Positions 18,381 to 26,725 are shown, counted from the first letter of the stretch. The stretch: DNA of 64,000 bases from Herpetosiphonaceae bacterium (GCA_013538855.1 JABXJS010000132.1:28418-92417); one strand, 5' to 3'. Numbers and translations are program-made. Notes: generated by a model not told the origin, from the sequence alone.

Positions 18381-18932
18381 ATGACAGATAATCAGCCTGC
18401 TGTTCTGTACCCGCTGGCGCACGACGAGATCTGGGCCATGGCCGAGCTAGAGAAGCTGCGTGATAAGCTGCGCTTTCGCGTCGATGGCCTGCGTCCCGAC
18501 CTGCTGCAAGAGCGCCCAGAAGGCTTCACCCTCACGATGGTCGATGTGATCTCGGCCCTGCACGCTGGCGAGAAAGCGTTCAATGCCGCGCTGCGCGAGA
18601 TTGTGCAGCACGATAACCCAACGCTCAGCACGCGCTTCGCTGGCAAGCCGACCGCGTATGTGTCCGTGCCGTTCGAGGAAGTTGGGGCGCTGCTAAATTT
18701 GCGCGAGCAGACCTTGGTGCTGCTGCGCCGCCTCGGCAGCGAACAGTGGAATCGAACCGTCACCGATCCACAGCTCGGCCAGCGCACGCTGCGCGATGTG
18801 GTTGTCGAGTGGGCCAACAGCGAGATCGATACACTCGAGCAGCTTAAGACGATGCGCTACACGCTGATGCAGAGCATCCGTCCTGCAACACGCACGATCA
18901 GCGGGAAGCTCATGCCTGATCCAACGCGCTAG
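18381..18932 (+). CDS. DinB-like four-helix protein
   Basis: 183 residues from the ATG at 18381, placed nine bases after GAGG. The helical layout and the segments A-L-H-A-G-E-K-A-F-N and R-T-L-R-D-V-V-V-E-W-A-N-S-E resemble the DinB superfamily, whose members use three His to bind a metal in thiol-dependent transferases. Only one of the expected His (A-L-H-A-G-E) is obvious, so activity is uncertain. It overlaps the next gene by one base (TAGTG), which implies coupling. Confidence 0.5.
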   Translation: MTDNQPAVLYPLAHDEIWAMAELEKLRDKLRFRVDGLRPDLLQERPEGFTLTMVDVISALHAGEKAFNAALREIVQHDNPTLSTRFAGKPTAYVSVPFEEVGALLNLREQTLVLLRRLGSEQWNRTVTDPQLGQRTLRDVVVEWANSEIDTLEQLKTMRYTLMQSIRPATRTISGKLMPDPTR

Positions 18933-19873
18933 TGCGCGCCTGGCTGGCCCTTTTTACGCTCTTGGCCAGTGGTGTGTTGTGCGTCTGGTGCACGCTGCAG
19001 TCGGCAGCGTCGCCACGCCTGCGCCACTGGCTAAGCGTGCTTTTGGGGCTGTTTTTGGCCGCTGGCGGCGTGGCGTGTAGCTGGCGCTGGGGGCCGCTCG
19101 GGCGCGTTGTCGCGACGTGGAGCTGCACCTTTGTGGCCTGTAAGGCGCTGGTTTGGCTTTTTCAGCCGCCAAGCATCCGTCAGCAGTTGACCTGGTGGCG
19201 CTTCGTGGCCTTTACGCTGGCCTGGGTTGGCATGCAGCCTGCGCTGTGGCTCACTCCAGCGCAGCCGCAGCCGCGCGCCGCTGTGCGTGCGCTGGCCTGG
19301 AGCAGCGTGCGGCTGCTTGGTGCTGGTGTGCTCATCGCCGCGCTGGCGCTTAGCCCGCTTGGCCGTGTATTTGTGCCGCTGGTGCGCTGGGCCTGGCTCT
19401 GGGTCGGGCTGATTGTGCTGGTGTTCTTCGGCGCGACGCGCACCTGGGCGACGCTATGGTGGGCGCTGGGCCGTCCCGTCGAGCTGGCCTTTGATCGCCC
19501 GATCTATGCTCAGAGTCTGGCCGAGTGGTGGGGCCAGCGCTGGAATCGGCCAGTGCATCGTGTGCTGACGTTGGCACTCTGGGAGCCGCTGCGTGGCCGA
19601 GCTGGTGCACCTTTCGCGTTGGCGGCGGTGTTTCTTGGCTCGGGGCTGCTGCACGAGTATCTGCTGAGCTTTCCGGCGCGTGGCGGCTGGGGTGGCCCAA
19701 CGCTGTACTTTAGTGTTCAGGCGCTGGCCATGCTGGCTGAGCGGCGCTGGGTGCGCCACTGGCCGCACAGCTGGCGGCGCAGCGCGTGGACGCTCACGGC
19801 TGCGCTGCTGCCTGCTCCGCTGCTGTTCCATCCGCCGCTGCTCGCGGCGCTGTTCGGCGGGTGGCTGCGCTAG
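18932..19873 (+). CDS. wax synthase-like membrane acyltransferase (MBOAT-related)
   Basis: The 313-residue protein has eight or so hydrophobic segments. The region S-L-A-E-W-W-G-Q-R-W-N-R-P-V-H-R followed later by V-F-L-G-S-G-L-L-H-E-Y is the hallmark of the wax synthase/MBOAT group: F/W-W-x-R-R-W-N and the catalytic His in S-G-x-x-H-E. These enzymes transfer acyl groups within the membrane; the acceptor here is unknown. The GTG start at 18932 overlaps the previous stop by one base. The codon use is extremely GC-rich. A lipid-modification role is likely, but the substrate cannot be read from sequence. Confidence 0.7.
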   Translation: MRAWLALFTLLASGVLCVWCTLQSAASPRLRHWLSVLLGLFLAAGGVACSWRWGPLGRVVATWSCTFVACKALVWLFQPPSIRQQLTWWRFVAFTLAWVGMQPALWLTPAQPQPRAAVRALAWSSVRLLGAGVLIAALALSPLGRVFVPLVRWAWLWVGLIVLVFFGATRTWATLWWALGRPVELAFDRPIYAQSLAEWWGQRWNRPVHRVLTLALWEPLRGRAGAPFALAAVFLGSGLLHEYLLSFPARGGWGGPTLYFSVQALAMLAERRWVRHWPHSWRRSAWTLTAALLPAPLLFHPPLLAALFGGWLR

Positions 19874-19990
19874 GTGCGGCGCATGGGATCAGGGCAGGCT
19901 GGCGCACGGCGGTTGGCGGCTGACGATGGTGGCTGGTGCAGGGCTATGCACGGCGCGGCGATGCGGCCAGCGCGGGCTAAACATCAGACG

Positions 19991-20875
19991 CTAGACGAGT
20001 GCGAGCAGCGCACCAAAACGACCAGCGACGCCAGCGCTGTGGGAGAAAAACGGCGAGTCGGCGCAGGCGGTGCAGATATTCAGCGCGTGGATGTTGGTGG
20101 GCGTGAGGCCGTTGCGCGCCAGCAGCGCCTTGATGGCGGCGGGCAGATCGAAAAAGTAGCGATTTTTGCGCACAACAATGCCGGGACCGGTGGGGCCATA
20201 AGCCGCGTAGAAGGCCGATGAGACCACCTGGCCCCACGTGACCGACTGGCCGAGGGCATAGCAGCAGGGGCCGACGGTTGGCCCGATGGCGGCGATCAGC
20301 TCGCTCGGGTCGCACTCGGCGACGCGGCACAGCGACTCGACGGTGTGATCAATGACGTGGTTGACGGTGCCGACAAGGCCCACATGGACCATGGCGACGC
20401 CGCGGCCCGCAGGGGCGACGAGCATCACGGGCGCTGAGTCGCCAACGATCATAAACAGGCCCACGTTAGGCGTGGCGGTGACGAGGCTATCGATGCCCTG
20501 CTGGTTGGAGATGCCCTGGACGGTGGTGAAGTGGAGGTCTTGGCTGCTGGCGTCGGCGAGCAGGCCGCGAATTGAGATGCGGTAGGGGGTGTCGTCGATA
20601 GCCACGGTGTCGGCTTCGCTGACGAGGCCCACCCGCGAGCTATGTGTGAGCGCAAAGTGGGCGACATTGGCAGGATGAATACCGACCAAGCTGGCGAAGC
20701 GCCGCCGCGCAGCAGCGACCTCGGCTGGCGGGCCGTAGCGTGTGGCGAGATTGCCGCAGGCGCGCGTGGAGAAGCCATGGCGCAGAAACGGCAGCTCGGC
20801 GAGCGCTGGCACTTGCAGCATCAGCGGTTGATCAGATCCAGACGCTGAATCAACAGATAGATTTGATGGCATCAT
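19991..20875 (-). CDS. PgeF/YfiH-family (multicopper-oxidase-like) protein lacking the metal-binding Cys
   Basis: 294 residues from the first of two ATGs (20875), which lie 27 bases downstream of the predicted transcription start. The fold is recognisable from L-R-H-G-F-S-T-R, G-I-D-S-L-V-T, I-A-A-I-G-P-T-V-G-P-C-C-Y and N-I-C-T-A-C-A-D-S-P-F-F-S. Family members (peptidoglycan editing factor PgeF, YlmD/LACC1 purine nucleoside enzymes) use two His and one Cys. Here H78 (T-H-S-S) and H164 (V-H-V-G) remain, but A-D-C-x-P is G-D-S-A-P (S147), and V-H-A-G-W-R-G is V-H-V-G-L-V-G. Altered or lost activity is likely. It is transcribed away from murF-alr. Confidence 0.75.
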   Translation of the reverse strand: MMPSNLSVDSASGSDQPLMLQVPALAELPFLRHGFSTRACGNLATRYGPPAEVAAARRRFASLVGIHPANVAHFALTHSSRVGLVSEADTVAIDDTPYRISIRGLLADASSQDLHFTTVQGISNQQGIDSLVTATPNVGLFMIVGDSAPVMLVAPAGRGVAMVHVGLVGTVNHVIDHTVESLCRVAECDPSELIAAIGPTVGPCCYALGQSVTWGQVVSSAFYAAYGPTGPGIVVRKNRYFFDLPAAIKALLARNGLTPTNIHALNICTACADSPFFSHSAGVAGRFGALLALV

Positions 20876-20908
20876 GGGCACGTTCCAGACGAAGATACGA
20901 TACTTGTT

Positions 20909-20937
20909 AGTATACTCGATTGATCTGACAGGTGCAA
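20909..20937 (-). promoter_or_regulatory. promoter of the PgeF-like gene
   Basis: On the minus strand TTGCAC (20937-20932), 17 bases, TATACT (20914-20909). The transcription start should fall near 20902, which supports the downstream ATG at 20875 as the start of the protein. Confidence 0.75.
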
Positions 20938-20973
20938 AGGTTTCCACCTGCCACCAAACTAAAGAGGTGTTCG

Positions 20974-23571
20974 ATGATTACCTGTGATGGATTGATTGCG
21001 GCGGGCGCTGCGGTGATACAGATGGGGCCATCGCAGGCTTGGGAGCAGATCGCCTACGACTCGCGGCTGACGCACCCAGGCGAGCTGTTCGTGGCGCTGC
21101 ACACAGAGCGTGCCGACGGCCACGCCTTTATTGGCGACGCGGTGGCGGCGGGGGCGAGTGGCGTGCTGTGCGTCGAGCCGCCAAAGTTTATCGATCCGCG
21201 CGTGACGGTGCTGACCGCGCCTGATGTGCTGGCAACGCTCAGCCGCTGGGCTGCGCAGCGAGTGCAGGCAGTGCGGCCAACGGTTGTGGCCGTGACCGGC
21301 AGCGTGGGCAAGACATCGACCAAGCGGGCGATCGCCACGGTGCTTGGCGGCAGCGGGCCGACCTTCTTTAGCCCGCGCTCGTTCAACACGGCGCTGGGCC
21401 TGGCGGTGGCGCTGGCCGGCCTGCGTGATGCGCACCAGTGGGCTGTGCTGGAGTTTGGGGCTGATCGGCGTGGCGAGATCGCGCAGCTGGCCCGGCTGTT
21501 TCCGCCGCAGGTCGGCGTGGTGACGGCAGTTGGCGCGGCGCATCTTGCTTCGCTTGGCTCGCTTGACCATGTAGCCGAGGAGAAGGGCGCATTGATTCGG
21601 GCGCTGCCCGCCGATGGCTGGGCCATCCTCAATGGCGATGATCCGCGCGTGCGGGCGATGGCGCAGTCGACGCAGGCGTGGGTGCTAACTTACGGCAGCG
21701 GGCCGCACTGCGATCTCTGGTTCAGCAATGTGGATCTGGCGCTTGATGGCACGCGCTTCGATCTCCACGGCCATAGCGACGGCGAGCCGCCAGTGGGGGC
21801 GCGGCGGACTGAACGCGATCAGTGGACGCTACGGCTCCAGGTGCCCACGGTTGGTGTGGCGGGTGTGCGGGCGGCGCTGGCGGCGATTGCCACCGCGCTG
21901 GCGTGCGCGATCCCGCTGGAGCAGGCGCTGCCGCAGATTCAGCGGATCGAGCCATCGGCGGGGCGGCTGCGCCCGCTGTCGATCGGCAAGGGTGCGGTAA
22001 TGCTCGACGATAGCTTCAATGCCGCGCCTCCCTCGATGCTGGCGGCGCTGGAGACGCTGGCCAACCTGCCAGCGCGGCGGCGCATCGCGATTCTCGGCGA
22101 GATGGCTGGGCTGGGCGATGCCAGCGCGCACTACCACGAGCGCATCGGCACAGCGGCGGCGGAGGTGGTCGATGTGCTGATCACCAAGGGCGACCGCGCG
22201 ACGAGCATCGCCCACGCGGCGCGGGCGGCGGCGCTGCAGCAGGGCCGTCAGCTGGAGGTCACGTCGGTGTACACGGCGGCGGCGGCCATCCAGGCGCTGC
22301 CCAGCGATCTTGGCGATGGCGACTTGGTGCTGGTCAAGGGGGCCACAGAGTCGCGCATGGAGCGCGTGGCGGCGGGCTTGCTGCAGCGTGATGTGCCGCC
22401 TGATGCGGTGCTTGTGCGCCAAGAGCGCGCCTGGCGCCATGTGCGCGTGGGCACGCCTGACCGCCCGACGACGCTGCGGATTGACCTTGATGCGCTGGCG
22501 CATAATGCCACACGGCTGCGCGAGTTGACAGGCGCGCCGCTGATGGCTGTGCTCAAGGGCGACGCCTACGGCCATGGCGCGATCCGCTCGGCGCGCACGG
22601 TGCTGCTCAGTGGCGCACGCATGCTGGGCGTGGCGACGCTGGGCGAGGCGCTGGCGCTGCGCCACGCCGACATCGCGGCTCCGATCCTGATCTTGGGCTA
22701 CACGCCGCCCTGGCAGGCGCTCGACGCTGTGCGCCAGGATATTCGCTGCACCATCTTTGACTTGAAGATGGCGCAGGCGCTGTCGGCGGCGGCGGTGCAG
22801 GCCGGTCTGATCGCACGGGTGCACGTCAAGGTCGATACAGGCATGACGCGGCTGGGGCTAGCGCCCGCCGACGTGCCCGGCTTTCTGCAGGCGGTCGCCG
22901 CGCTGCCGCAGCTGCAGGTGGAGGGGCTGTTCACGCACTTTGCCACCGGCGACGAGCCGGACACCGCCTACTTTGAGACCCAGCACGCGCGCTTTGAGCA
23001 GCTGCTGGCCGATCTGCAGGCGGCTGGTCTGCGGCCGCCGATTGTGCATGCGGCCAACAGCGCGGCGGCGCTGCGCTTTCCGCAGGCGCGCTACGACATG
23101 GTGCGGGCGGGCATTGCGCTCTACGGCCTTGCGCCAGCGCCCGAGGTGCCGCTGCCGATCGAGCTACGGCCGGTGATGTCCTTCCACACCGAGATCGCCC
23201 AGGTGCGCGATGTGCCCAGCGGCACGCCAGTGTCGTATGGCGGGCTGTTTGTGACCGAGCGGCCCTCACGGATTGCGACGCTGCCGGTAGGCTACGCCGA
23301 CGGCTTCCGGCGCGCACCGGCTGGCTGGCGCGAGGTGCTGGTGTGCGGCTATCGTGCGCCGGTGGTGGGCCGCGTGTGTATGGACTATGCCATGATCGAC
23401 GTGACCGACTGCCCGCCGACGCGCCGTGGCGACCAGGTGGTGCTGATCGGTCAACAGGGCGACGATCAGATTACGGCGGAGGAGGTGGCCGAGTGGCTGG
23501 GCACCAACACCTACGAGGTTGTGTCGGCGATCATGCCGCGTGTGCCGCGTGAGTCGGCGGAAGAGGGCTAG
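20974..23571 (+). CDS. murF-alr: bifunctional UDP-MurNAc-tripeptide:D-Ala-D-Ala ligase / alanine racemase
   Basis: The 865-residue fusion starts at ATG 20974 after AAAGAGGTG. Residues about 1-465 are MurF: V-T-G-S-V-G-K-T-S-T-K (ATP loop, near 107-117), F-N-T-A-L-G-L, and D-D-S-F-N-A-A-P-P-S-M. This ligase adds D-Ala-D-Ala to the muropeptide precursor in the cytoplasm. Residues about 497-865 are a fold III PLP alanine racemase. Its PLP Lys is in A-V-L-K-G-D-A-Y-G-H-G (K528; Gly replaces the usual Ala after Lys), followed by F-T-H-F-A-T, L-P-V-G-Y-A-D-G-F and G-R-V-C-M-D-Y. The fusion links D-alanine production to its use. Such MurF-Alr fusions are well known in Bacteroidota. The DMT gene follows two bases downstream. 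Confidence 0.95.
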   Translation: MITCDGLIAAGAAVIQMGPSQAWEQIAYDSRLTHPGELFVALHTERADGHAFIGDAVAAGASGVLCVEPPKFIDPRVTVLTAPDVLATLSRWAAQRVQAVRPTVVAVTGSVGKTSTKRAIATVLGGSGPTFFSPRSFNTALGLAVALAGLRDAHQWAVLEFGADRRGEIAQLARLFPPQVGVVTAVGAAHLASLGSLDHVAEEKGALIRALPADGWAILNGDDPRVRAMAQSTQAWVLTYGSGPHCDLWFSNVDLALDGTRFDLHGHSDGEPPVGARRTERDQWTLRLQVPTVGVAGVRAALAAIATALACAIPLEQALPQIQRIEPSAGRLRPLSIGKGAVMLDDSFNAAPPSMLAALETLANLPARRRIAILGEMAGLGDASAHYHERIGTAAAEVVDVLITKGDRATSIAHAARAAALQQGRQLEVTSVYTAAAAIQALPSDLGDGDLVLVKGATESRMERVAAGLLQRDVPPDAVLVRQERAWRHVRVGTPDRPTTLRIDLDALAHNATRLRELTGAPLMAVLKGDAYGHGAIRSARTVLLSGARMLGVATLGEALALRHADIAAPILILGYTPPWQALDAVRQDIRCTIFDLKMAQALSAAAVQAGLIARVHVKVDTGMTRLGLAPADVPGFLQAVAALPQLQVEGLFTHFATGDEPDTAYFETQHARFEQLLADLQAAGLRPPIVHAANSAAALRFPQARYDMVRAGIALYGLAPAPEVPLPIELRPVMSFHTEIAQVRDVPSGTPVSYGGLFVTERPSRIATLPVGYADGFRRAPAGWREVLVCGYRAPVVGRVCMDYAMIDVTDCPPTRRGDQVVLIGQQGDDQITAEEVAEWLGTNTYEVVSAIMPRVPRESAEEG

Positions 23572-23573
23572 CG

Positions 23574-24497
23574 ATGGCGAGCGTGCGCTACGTGGTGCTG
23601 ACCATCGGCATTATGATTGTGTCAACAGCGGCGATCCTGTTCAAGCTCGCTGAGCAGGCTGGTGCTCCGGCGCTGGCGATTGCAGCGGGGCGGCTGACGC
23701 TGGCGGCGCTGATCCTGACTCCGCTGGCCTGGGCGCGCGCAGGGACAGAGCTGCGCACGCTTGGCTGGCGCGAGCGCGGCCTAGCGCTGCTGGCTGGCGT
23801 CTTTCTGGCGCTGCACTTTGCAGCCTGGTTCGCCTCGCTGGTGTACACCTCGGTGGCCTCCTCGACGACGCTGGTGACGACGACGCCGGTGTGGGTCAGC
23901 CTGGCGGGCTGGCTGCTGTGGCGTGAGCGCGTGGCCAAGGCGACGCTGCTCGGCCTTGCGCTGGCCGTGGTCGGTAGCGTGCTTATCGCGCTGAGCGATC
24001 AGCGGCAGGCGCTGGGCGGCGCGAACCAGCTGCTCGGCGATGCGCTCGCGCTTGGTGGCGGGATGGCGGTGGCCGGCTATTTCCTGGCCGGGCGCGCGCT
24101 GCGCTCGCGCGTTACGCTGCTGGCCTACATCAGCATGACCTATGGCGCGGCGGCGCTGGTGCTGCTGGCCTGGAGCAGCCTGGCGGGCCAAAGCTTGCTG
24201 GGGTACTCGCCGCTGGCCTATGGGCTGATGCTGGCGCTGGCCGTGGGGCCGCAGCTGCTTGGCCACACGGCGCTCAACTGGTCGCTGGGCTATCTCTCGG
24301 CGACGTTTGTGACCGTGGCGGTGCTGGCTGAGCCGATTGGCTCGACCATCCTGGCGCTGCTCATCTTGGGCCAGGTGCCGCAGCCGCTGCAGATTGTCGG
24401 TGGCTGTGTGCTGCTTGGCGGCATCATGGTTGCCTCGCTGGGCGAGCGCAGGCCGCAGTCGGCGGCGGAGCCAGCCGAGCCGGTGGTGCCGCTGTAG
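23574..24497 (+). CDS. EamA/DMT-superfamily transporter
   Basis: The 307-residue protein has ten predicted membrane segments arranged as two repeats, the pattern of the drug/metabolite transporter superfamily. Motifs include F-K-L-A-E-Q-A-G-A-P near the N terminus, T-T-L-V-T-T-T-P-V-W-V in the first repeat and L-A-E-P-I-G-S-T-I-L-A-L-L-I-L in the second. These are standard EamA positions. Members export amino acids, nucleotides or small metabolites; the substrate is not readable. The ATG lies two bases after the murF-alr stop with GAGGG inside that gene's end, so the pair is an operon. A role in amino-acid or cell-wall precursor traffic is only suggested by the neighbour. Confidence 0.85.
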   Translation: MASVRYVVLTIGIMIVSTAAILFKLAEQAGAPALAIAAGRLTLAALILTPLAWARAGTELRTLGWRERGLALLAGVFLALHFAAWFASLVYTSVASSTTLVTTTPVWVSLAGWLLWRERVAKATLLGLALAVVGSVLIALSDQRQALGGANQLLGDALALGGGMAVAGYFLAGRALRSRVTLLAYISMTYGAAALVLLAWSSLAGQSLLGYSPLAYGLMLALAVGPQLLGHTALNWSLGYLSATFVTVAVLAEPIGSTILALLILGQVPQPLQIVGGCVLLGGIMVASLGERRPQSAAEPAEPVVPL

Positions 24498-24503
24498 TGT
24501 CAA

Positions 24504-24533
24504 GCGTTTTCTGATAAAACGCGCTGTGTTTTT
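24504..24533 (+). terminator. terminator after the EamA gene
   Basis: GCGTTTT (24504-24510) pairs with AAAACGC (24516-24522) around CTGAT, and a T5 run follows six bases later. Confidence 0.55.
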
Positions 24534-24680
24534 ATCGCACCTGAGCGTGTGGCAGCGCCAGCAGGCGACGAGTGATTGAGCGGTTGGGGCGGCGTGAAGC
24601 AAGGACTGCTTGCGCCGCGCCTTGGTCGCGCACAGCGCTGATCATCTAAAAACCCATGGCCGCGCAGCGCGTAAGTGGGT

Positions 24681-24910
24681 TGTTGGATGGGCAGAGCGGT
24701 GGTTTGATGCAGGCTAGTCTGCTGTGCGCCTGCGGCTCAGCGAGCGCGTGCAGGTGGCGTGTGCAGGTGTATTGTTGGATGGGGAGAGCAGTGGTTGATG
24801 CAGGCTGGCCTGCTGTGGGCCTGCGGCTCAGCAGGCGCAGCGAACCCGTGCAGTGCGCAGGTGCACTGTTGGATGCACAGTTTGTGGTTTGCTGGACGCT
24901 GGCGGGCCAC
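24681..24910 (+). repeat. diverged 93-nt tandem repeat, 2.5 units
   Basis: Units begin with TGTTGGAT at 24681, 24773 and 24867 (spacing 92 and 94). The first two share a common order: TGTTGGATGGG-AGAGC-GTGG, then TGATGCAGGCT, CTGCTGTG-GCCTGCGGCTCAGC, and a closing GCAGGT. The third unit is truncated. It lies in the 494-base gap between the EamA and YwbE genes; the rest of the gap (24534-24680) shows nothing recognised. Not a CRISPR: units are too long, adjacent and diverged. Confidence 0.7.
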
Positions 24911-24991
24911 GCGCCTTGCAGCTCAGCGCAGGTACGTGCGGCGGCGGTGACCGCACCAGAAATGGTTTACACTAGATAAGGAGCTAGACCG

Positions 24992-25207
24992 ATGGATCAG
25001 CAAGACGGACGGCAGCGGCGCGATATCAAGCCGGGCCTCAGCGTGGCGATTGTGCAGAAGCAGGATCAGCGCACAGGCAAGCGCACCAACGGCGTGGTGC
25101 AGACGATCCTGACCTCCTCGGCGTACCACCCGCACGGCATCAAGGTGCGCCTGACCGACGGGCGTGTTGGCCGCGTCCAAGAAATCCTCGCGCCGCCGGA
25201 GGGCTAG
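24992..25207 (+). CDS. YwbE-family small protein
   Basis: The 71-residue protein matches the YwbE (DUF2196) family almost throughout: D-I-K-P-G-L-S-V, V-Q-K-Q-D-Q-R-T-G-K, and T-S-S-A-Y-H-P-H-G-I-K-V-R-L-x-D-G-R-V-G-R-V. The family is small, soluble and widespread; its function is unknown, though the basic, beta-rich KOW-like sequence would suit RNA binding (inference). The ATG follows AAGGAG. It is monocistronic and converges with a methyltransferase gene. Confidence 0.9.
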   Translation: MDQQDGRQRRDIKPGLSVAIVQKQDQRTGKRTNGVVQTILTSSAYHPHGIKVRLTDGRVGRVQEILAPPEG

Positions 25208-25301
25208 CGGCGCTACCCCAAACTCCATGGCGACTAGATGCCGTAGGATCATCGAGGATCACTGTCCAGAGTCGAGGTTGCTCCTGGGCAGTGCTGTGGC
25301 G

Positions 25302-25901
25302 CTAGTGTCCCTGGGGCGGGGTGAGCGCGTAGACGGCATGGCCGCCGCGGTCGCCGAGCAGGTCGAGGCCGAGCTGGTGGCGCTGGGCGATGGTCGTGAT
25401 CAGCGGCTTGAGCGGGTGCACGATGACGATCACGTAGCGGCCGCCTGGCGCGAGCTGGCGCACGGGCTTGAGGATAAAGTCCTGCTCGATGGCCAGGTCG
25501 CCGATATGGCCGGGCACGTTGGAGACGATCAGGTCGTACTGCTGCGGCGGCAGATCGTCGATGCTGATGCTGGCGTTGGCGCTGGCGTTGGCGATGTTGT
25601 TGAGCGCGATGTTGCGCTGCGTGTACTCGACGGCCAGCAGATCCTTGTCGCTGAGCACCACCTGCGCCTGCGGATAGCCATGGGCTAGCACGATGCCGAT
25701 GACGCCGTAGCCGCAGCCGAGGTCGAGGATGCTGCGTGGCGCTGGCGCGAGCGCGAGCAGCTGGCGCAGCAGAAACTGCGTGCCGACATCGACAGCGTGC
25801 GAGGAGAAGAGCAGCTCGGCGACATCAAACATAAATTGGTGTCGGTTGAGGGTGTAGGTGATGCGCTTTTTGAAGTAGGCATCGTTGGTCGCCTTTGCCA
25901 T
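25302..25901 (-). CDS. class I SAM methyltransferase, RsmC/MTS-like (paralogue A)
   Basis: 199 residues. The SAM-binding motif I is I-L-D-L-G-C-G-Y-G, the acidic loop is L-S-D-K-D-L-L-A-V-E, and the post-I helix is Y-T-Q-R-N-I-A-L-N-N. The position of the base-methyltransferase signature N-P-P-(F/Y) reads S-N-V-P-G-H-I-G, so the usual catalytic motif is altered. The MTS-type order resembles rRNA guanine-N2 methyltransferases, but with N-V-P the target is uncertain. The ATG at 25901 follows GGAGGAA. It is paralogous to, and divergent from, the gene at 26078. Confidence 0.75.
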   Translation of the reverse strand: MAKATNDAYFKKRITYTLNRHQFMFDVAELLFSSHAVDVGTQFLLRQLLALAPAPRSILDLGCGYGVIGIVLAHGYPQAQVVLSDKDLLAVEYTQRNIALNNIANASANASISIDDLPPQQYDLIVSNVPGHIGDLAIEQDFILKPVRQLAPGGRYVIVIVHPLKPLITTIAQRHQLGLDLLGDRGGHAVYALTPPQGH

Positions 25902-26077
25902 CGCACGTTCCTCCGCGCTTTACTGATATGATAGGCCAGTGGGTGGAATCTGCCGCAGCGGCTGGGCTGCGGCTGTCTATCATAGCCGCTGTGTGGCTGC
26001 TGTCAAGGCGGCTGTGCCAGATTGGGCAGCGCTGTGGGCGCTGGCTGGCGGCGGTGCTTTTGCAGATGGAGGCGCGT

Positions 26078-26674
26078 ATGACCGAATTGAACGATCCATA
26101 TTTCAAGCGACGGCTCACGTATGTCTTTGCCGATACGCAGCTAGCGTTCGACACGGCGGCGCTGCTGGCCTCGGCGCACGAGATCGATCCAGGCGTTGAT
26201 CTGCTGCTGCATACGCTGGTGCCAACGCTGAGCACAGCGCCGCAGGCGGTGTTGGATCTGGCCTGCGGCTACGGCAACCTGGGGCTGGTGTTGGCCAAGC
26301 TGTTTCCGTCGGCGAGCGTGACGCTGCTGGACAAGGATCTGCTGGCGCTGCGCTATGCGCGCCACAACGCGGCGCTGAACGGCCTGTCGAATGTGCAGGT
26401 TGTCGGCGCTGTTGGTGTGCGCGCTGCACTTGGCGCTGACTTCGATCTTGTCGTAACGGATCTGCCGACGAAGATCGGCGATGCGGCGATTGAGCAAGAT
26501 TTTGTGCTGGGGCCGCTCAATCTGCTGCGGCCTGGCGGGATGGTCTGGCTGGTCGCCGATAGCCAGATCAATCGGCTGCTGCCAGGGCTGGCGCGCAAGC
26601 ATCAGCTGAAGCTGACCGAGGTGATCAAGCGGCGCGGCAAGACGGTGTTCACACTGCATCGTCGCGGTGTGTAG
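26078..26674 (+). CDS. class I SAM methyltransferase, RsmC/MTS-like (paralogue B)
   Basis: 198 residues from the ATG at 26078, preceded by GGAGG; the frame is open far upstream but without a site. It begins N-D-P-Y-F-K-R-R-L-T-Y, almost the same as paralogue A (N-D-A-Y-F-K-K-R-I-T-Y), and shares V-L-D-L-A-C-G-Y-G, L-D-K-D-L-L-A-L-R-Y and A-I-E-Q-D-F-V-L. The catalytic signature reads T-D-L-P-T-K-I-G. Both copies keep L/V-P-x-x-I-G-D in place of N-P-P-Y, so the change is ancestral to the pair. Target unknown. Confidence 0.75.
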   Translation: MTELNDPYFKRRLTYVFADTQLAFDTAALLASAHEIDPGVDLLLHTLVPTLSTAPQAVLDLACGYGNLGLVLAKLFPSASVTLLDKDLLALRYARHNAALNGLSNVQVVGAVGVRAALGADFDLVVTDLPTKIGDAAIEQDFVLGPLNLLRPGGMVWLVADSQINRLLPGLARKHQLKLTEVIKRRGKTVFTLHRRGV

Positions 26675-26682
26675 GTGTTCCG

Positions 26683-26710
26683 GCAGCGGCAGCTCGTAGA
26701 CTGCCGCTGC
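26683..26710. terminator. hairpin between convergent genes
   Basis: GCAGCGGCAG (26683-26692) pairs with CTGCCGCTGC (26701-26710), loop of eight. No T-run on either strand. Confidence 0.45.
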
Positions 26711-26725
26711 TCGTGATCGAGTCCA

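Noticed and set aside
24681..24910. Tandem repeat considered as a CRISPR array
   Set aside because: Units are 92-94 nt, adjacent, diverged and only 2.5 in number, without repeat-spacer alternation, and no cas genes are present.
24656..24979. 107-codon frame with repeated C-G-S-A pieces
   Set aside because: It is produced by the 93-nt tandem repeat read in one frame; the units change frame and no ribosome-binding site is present.
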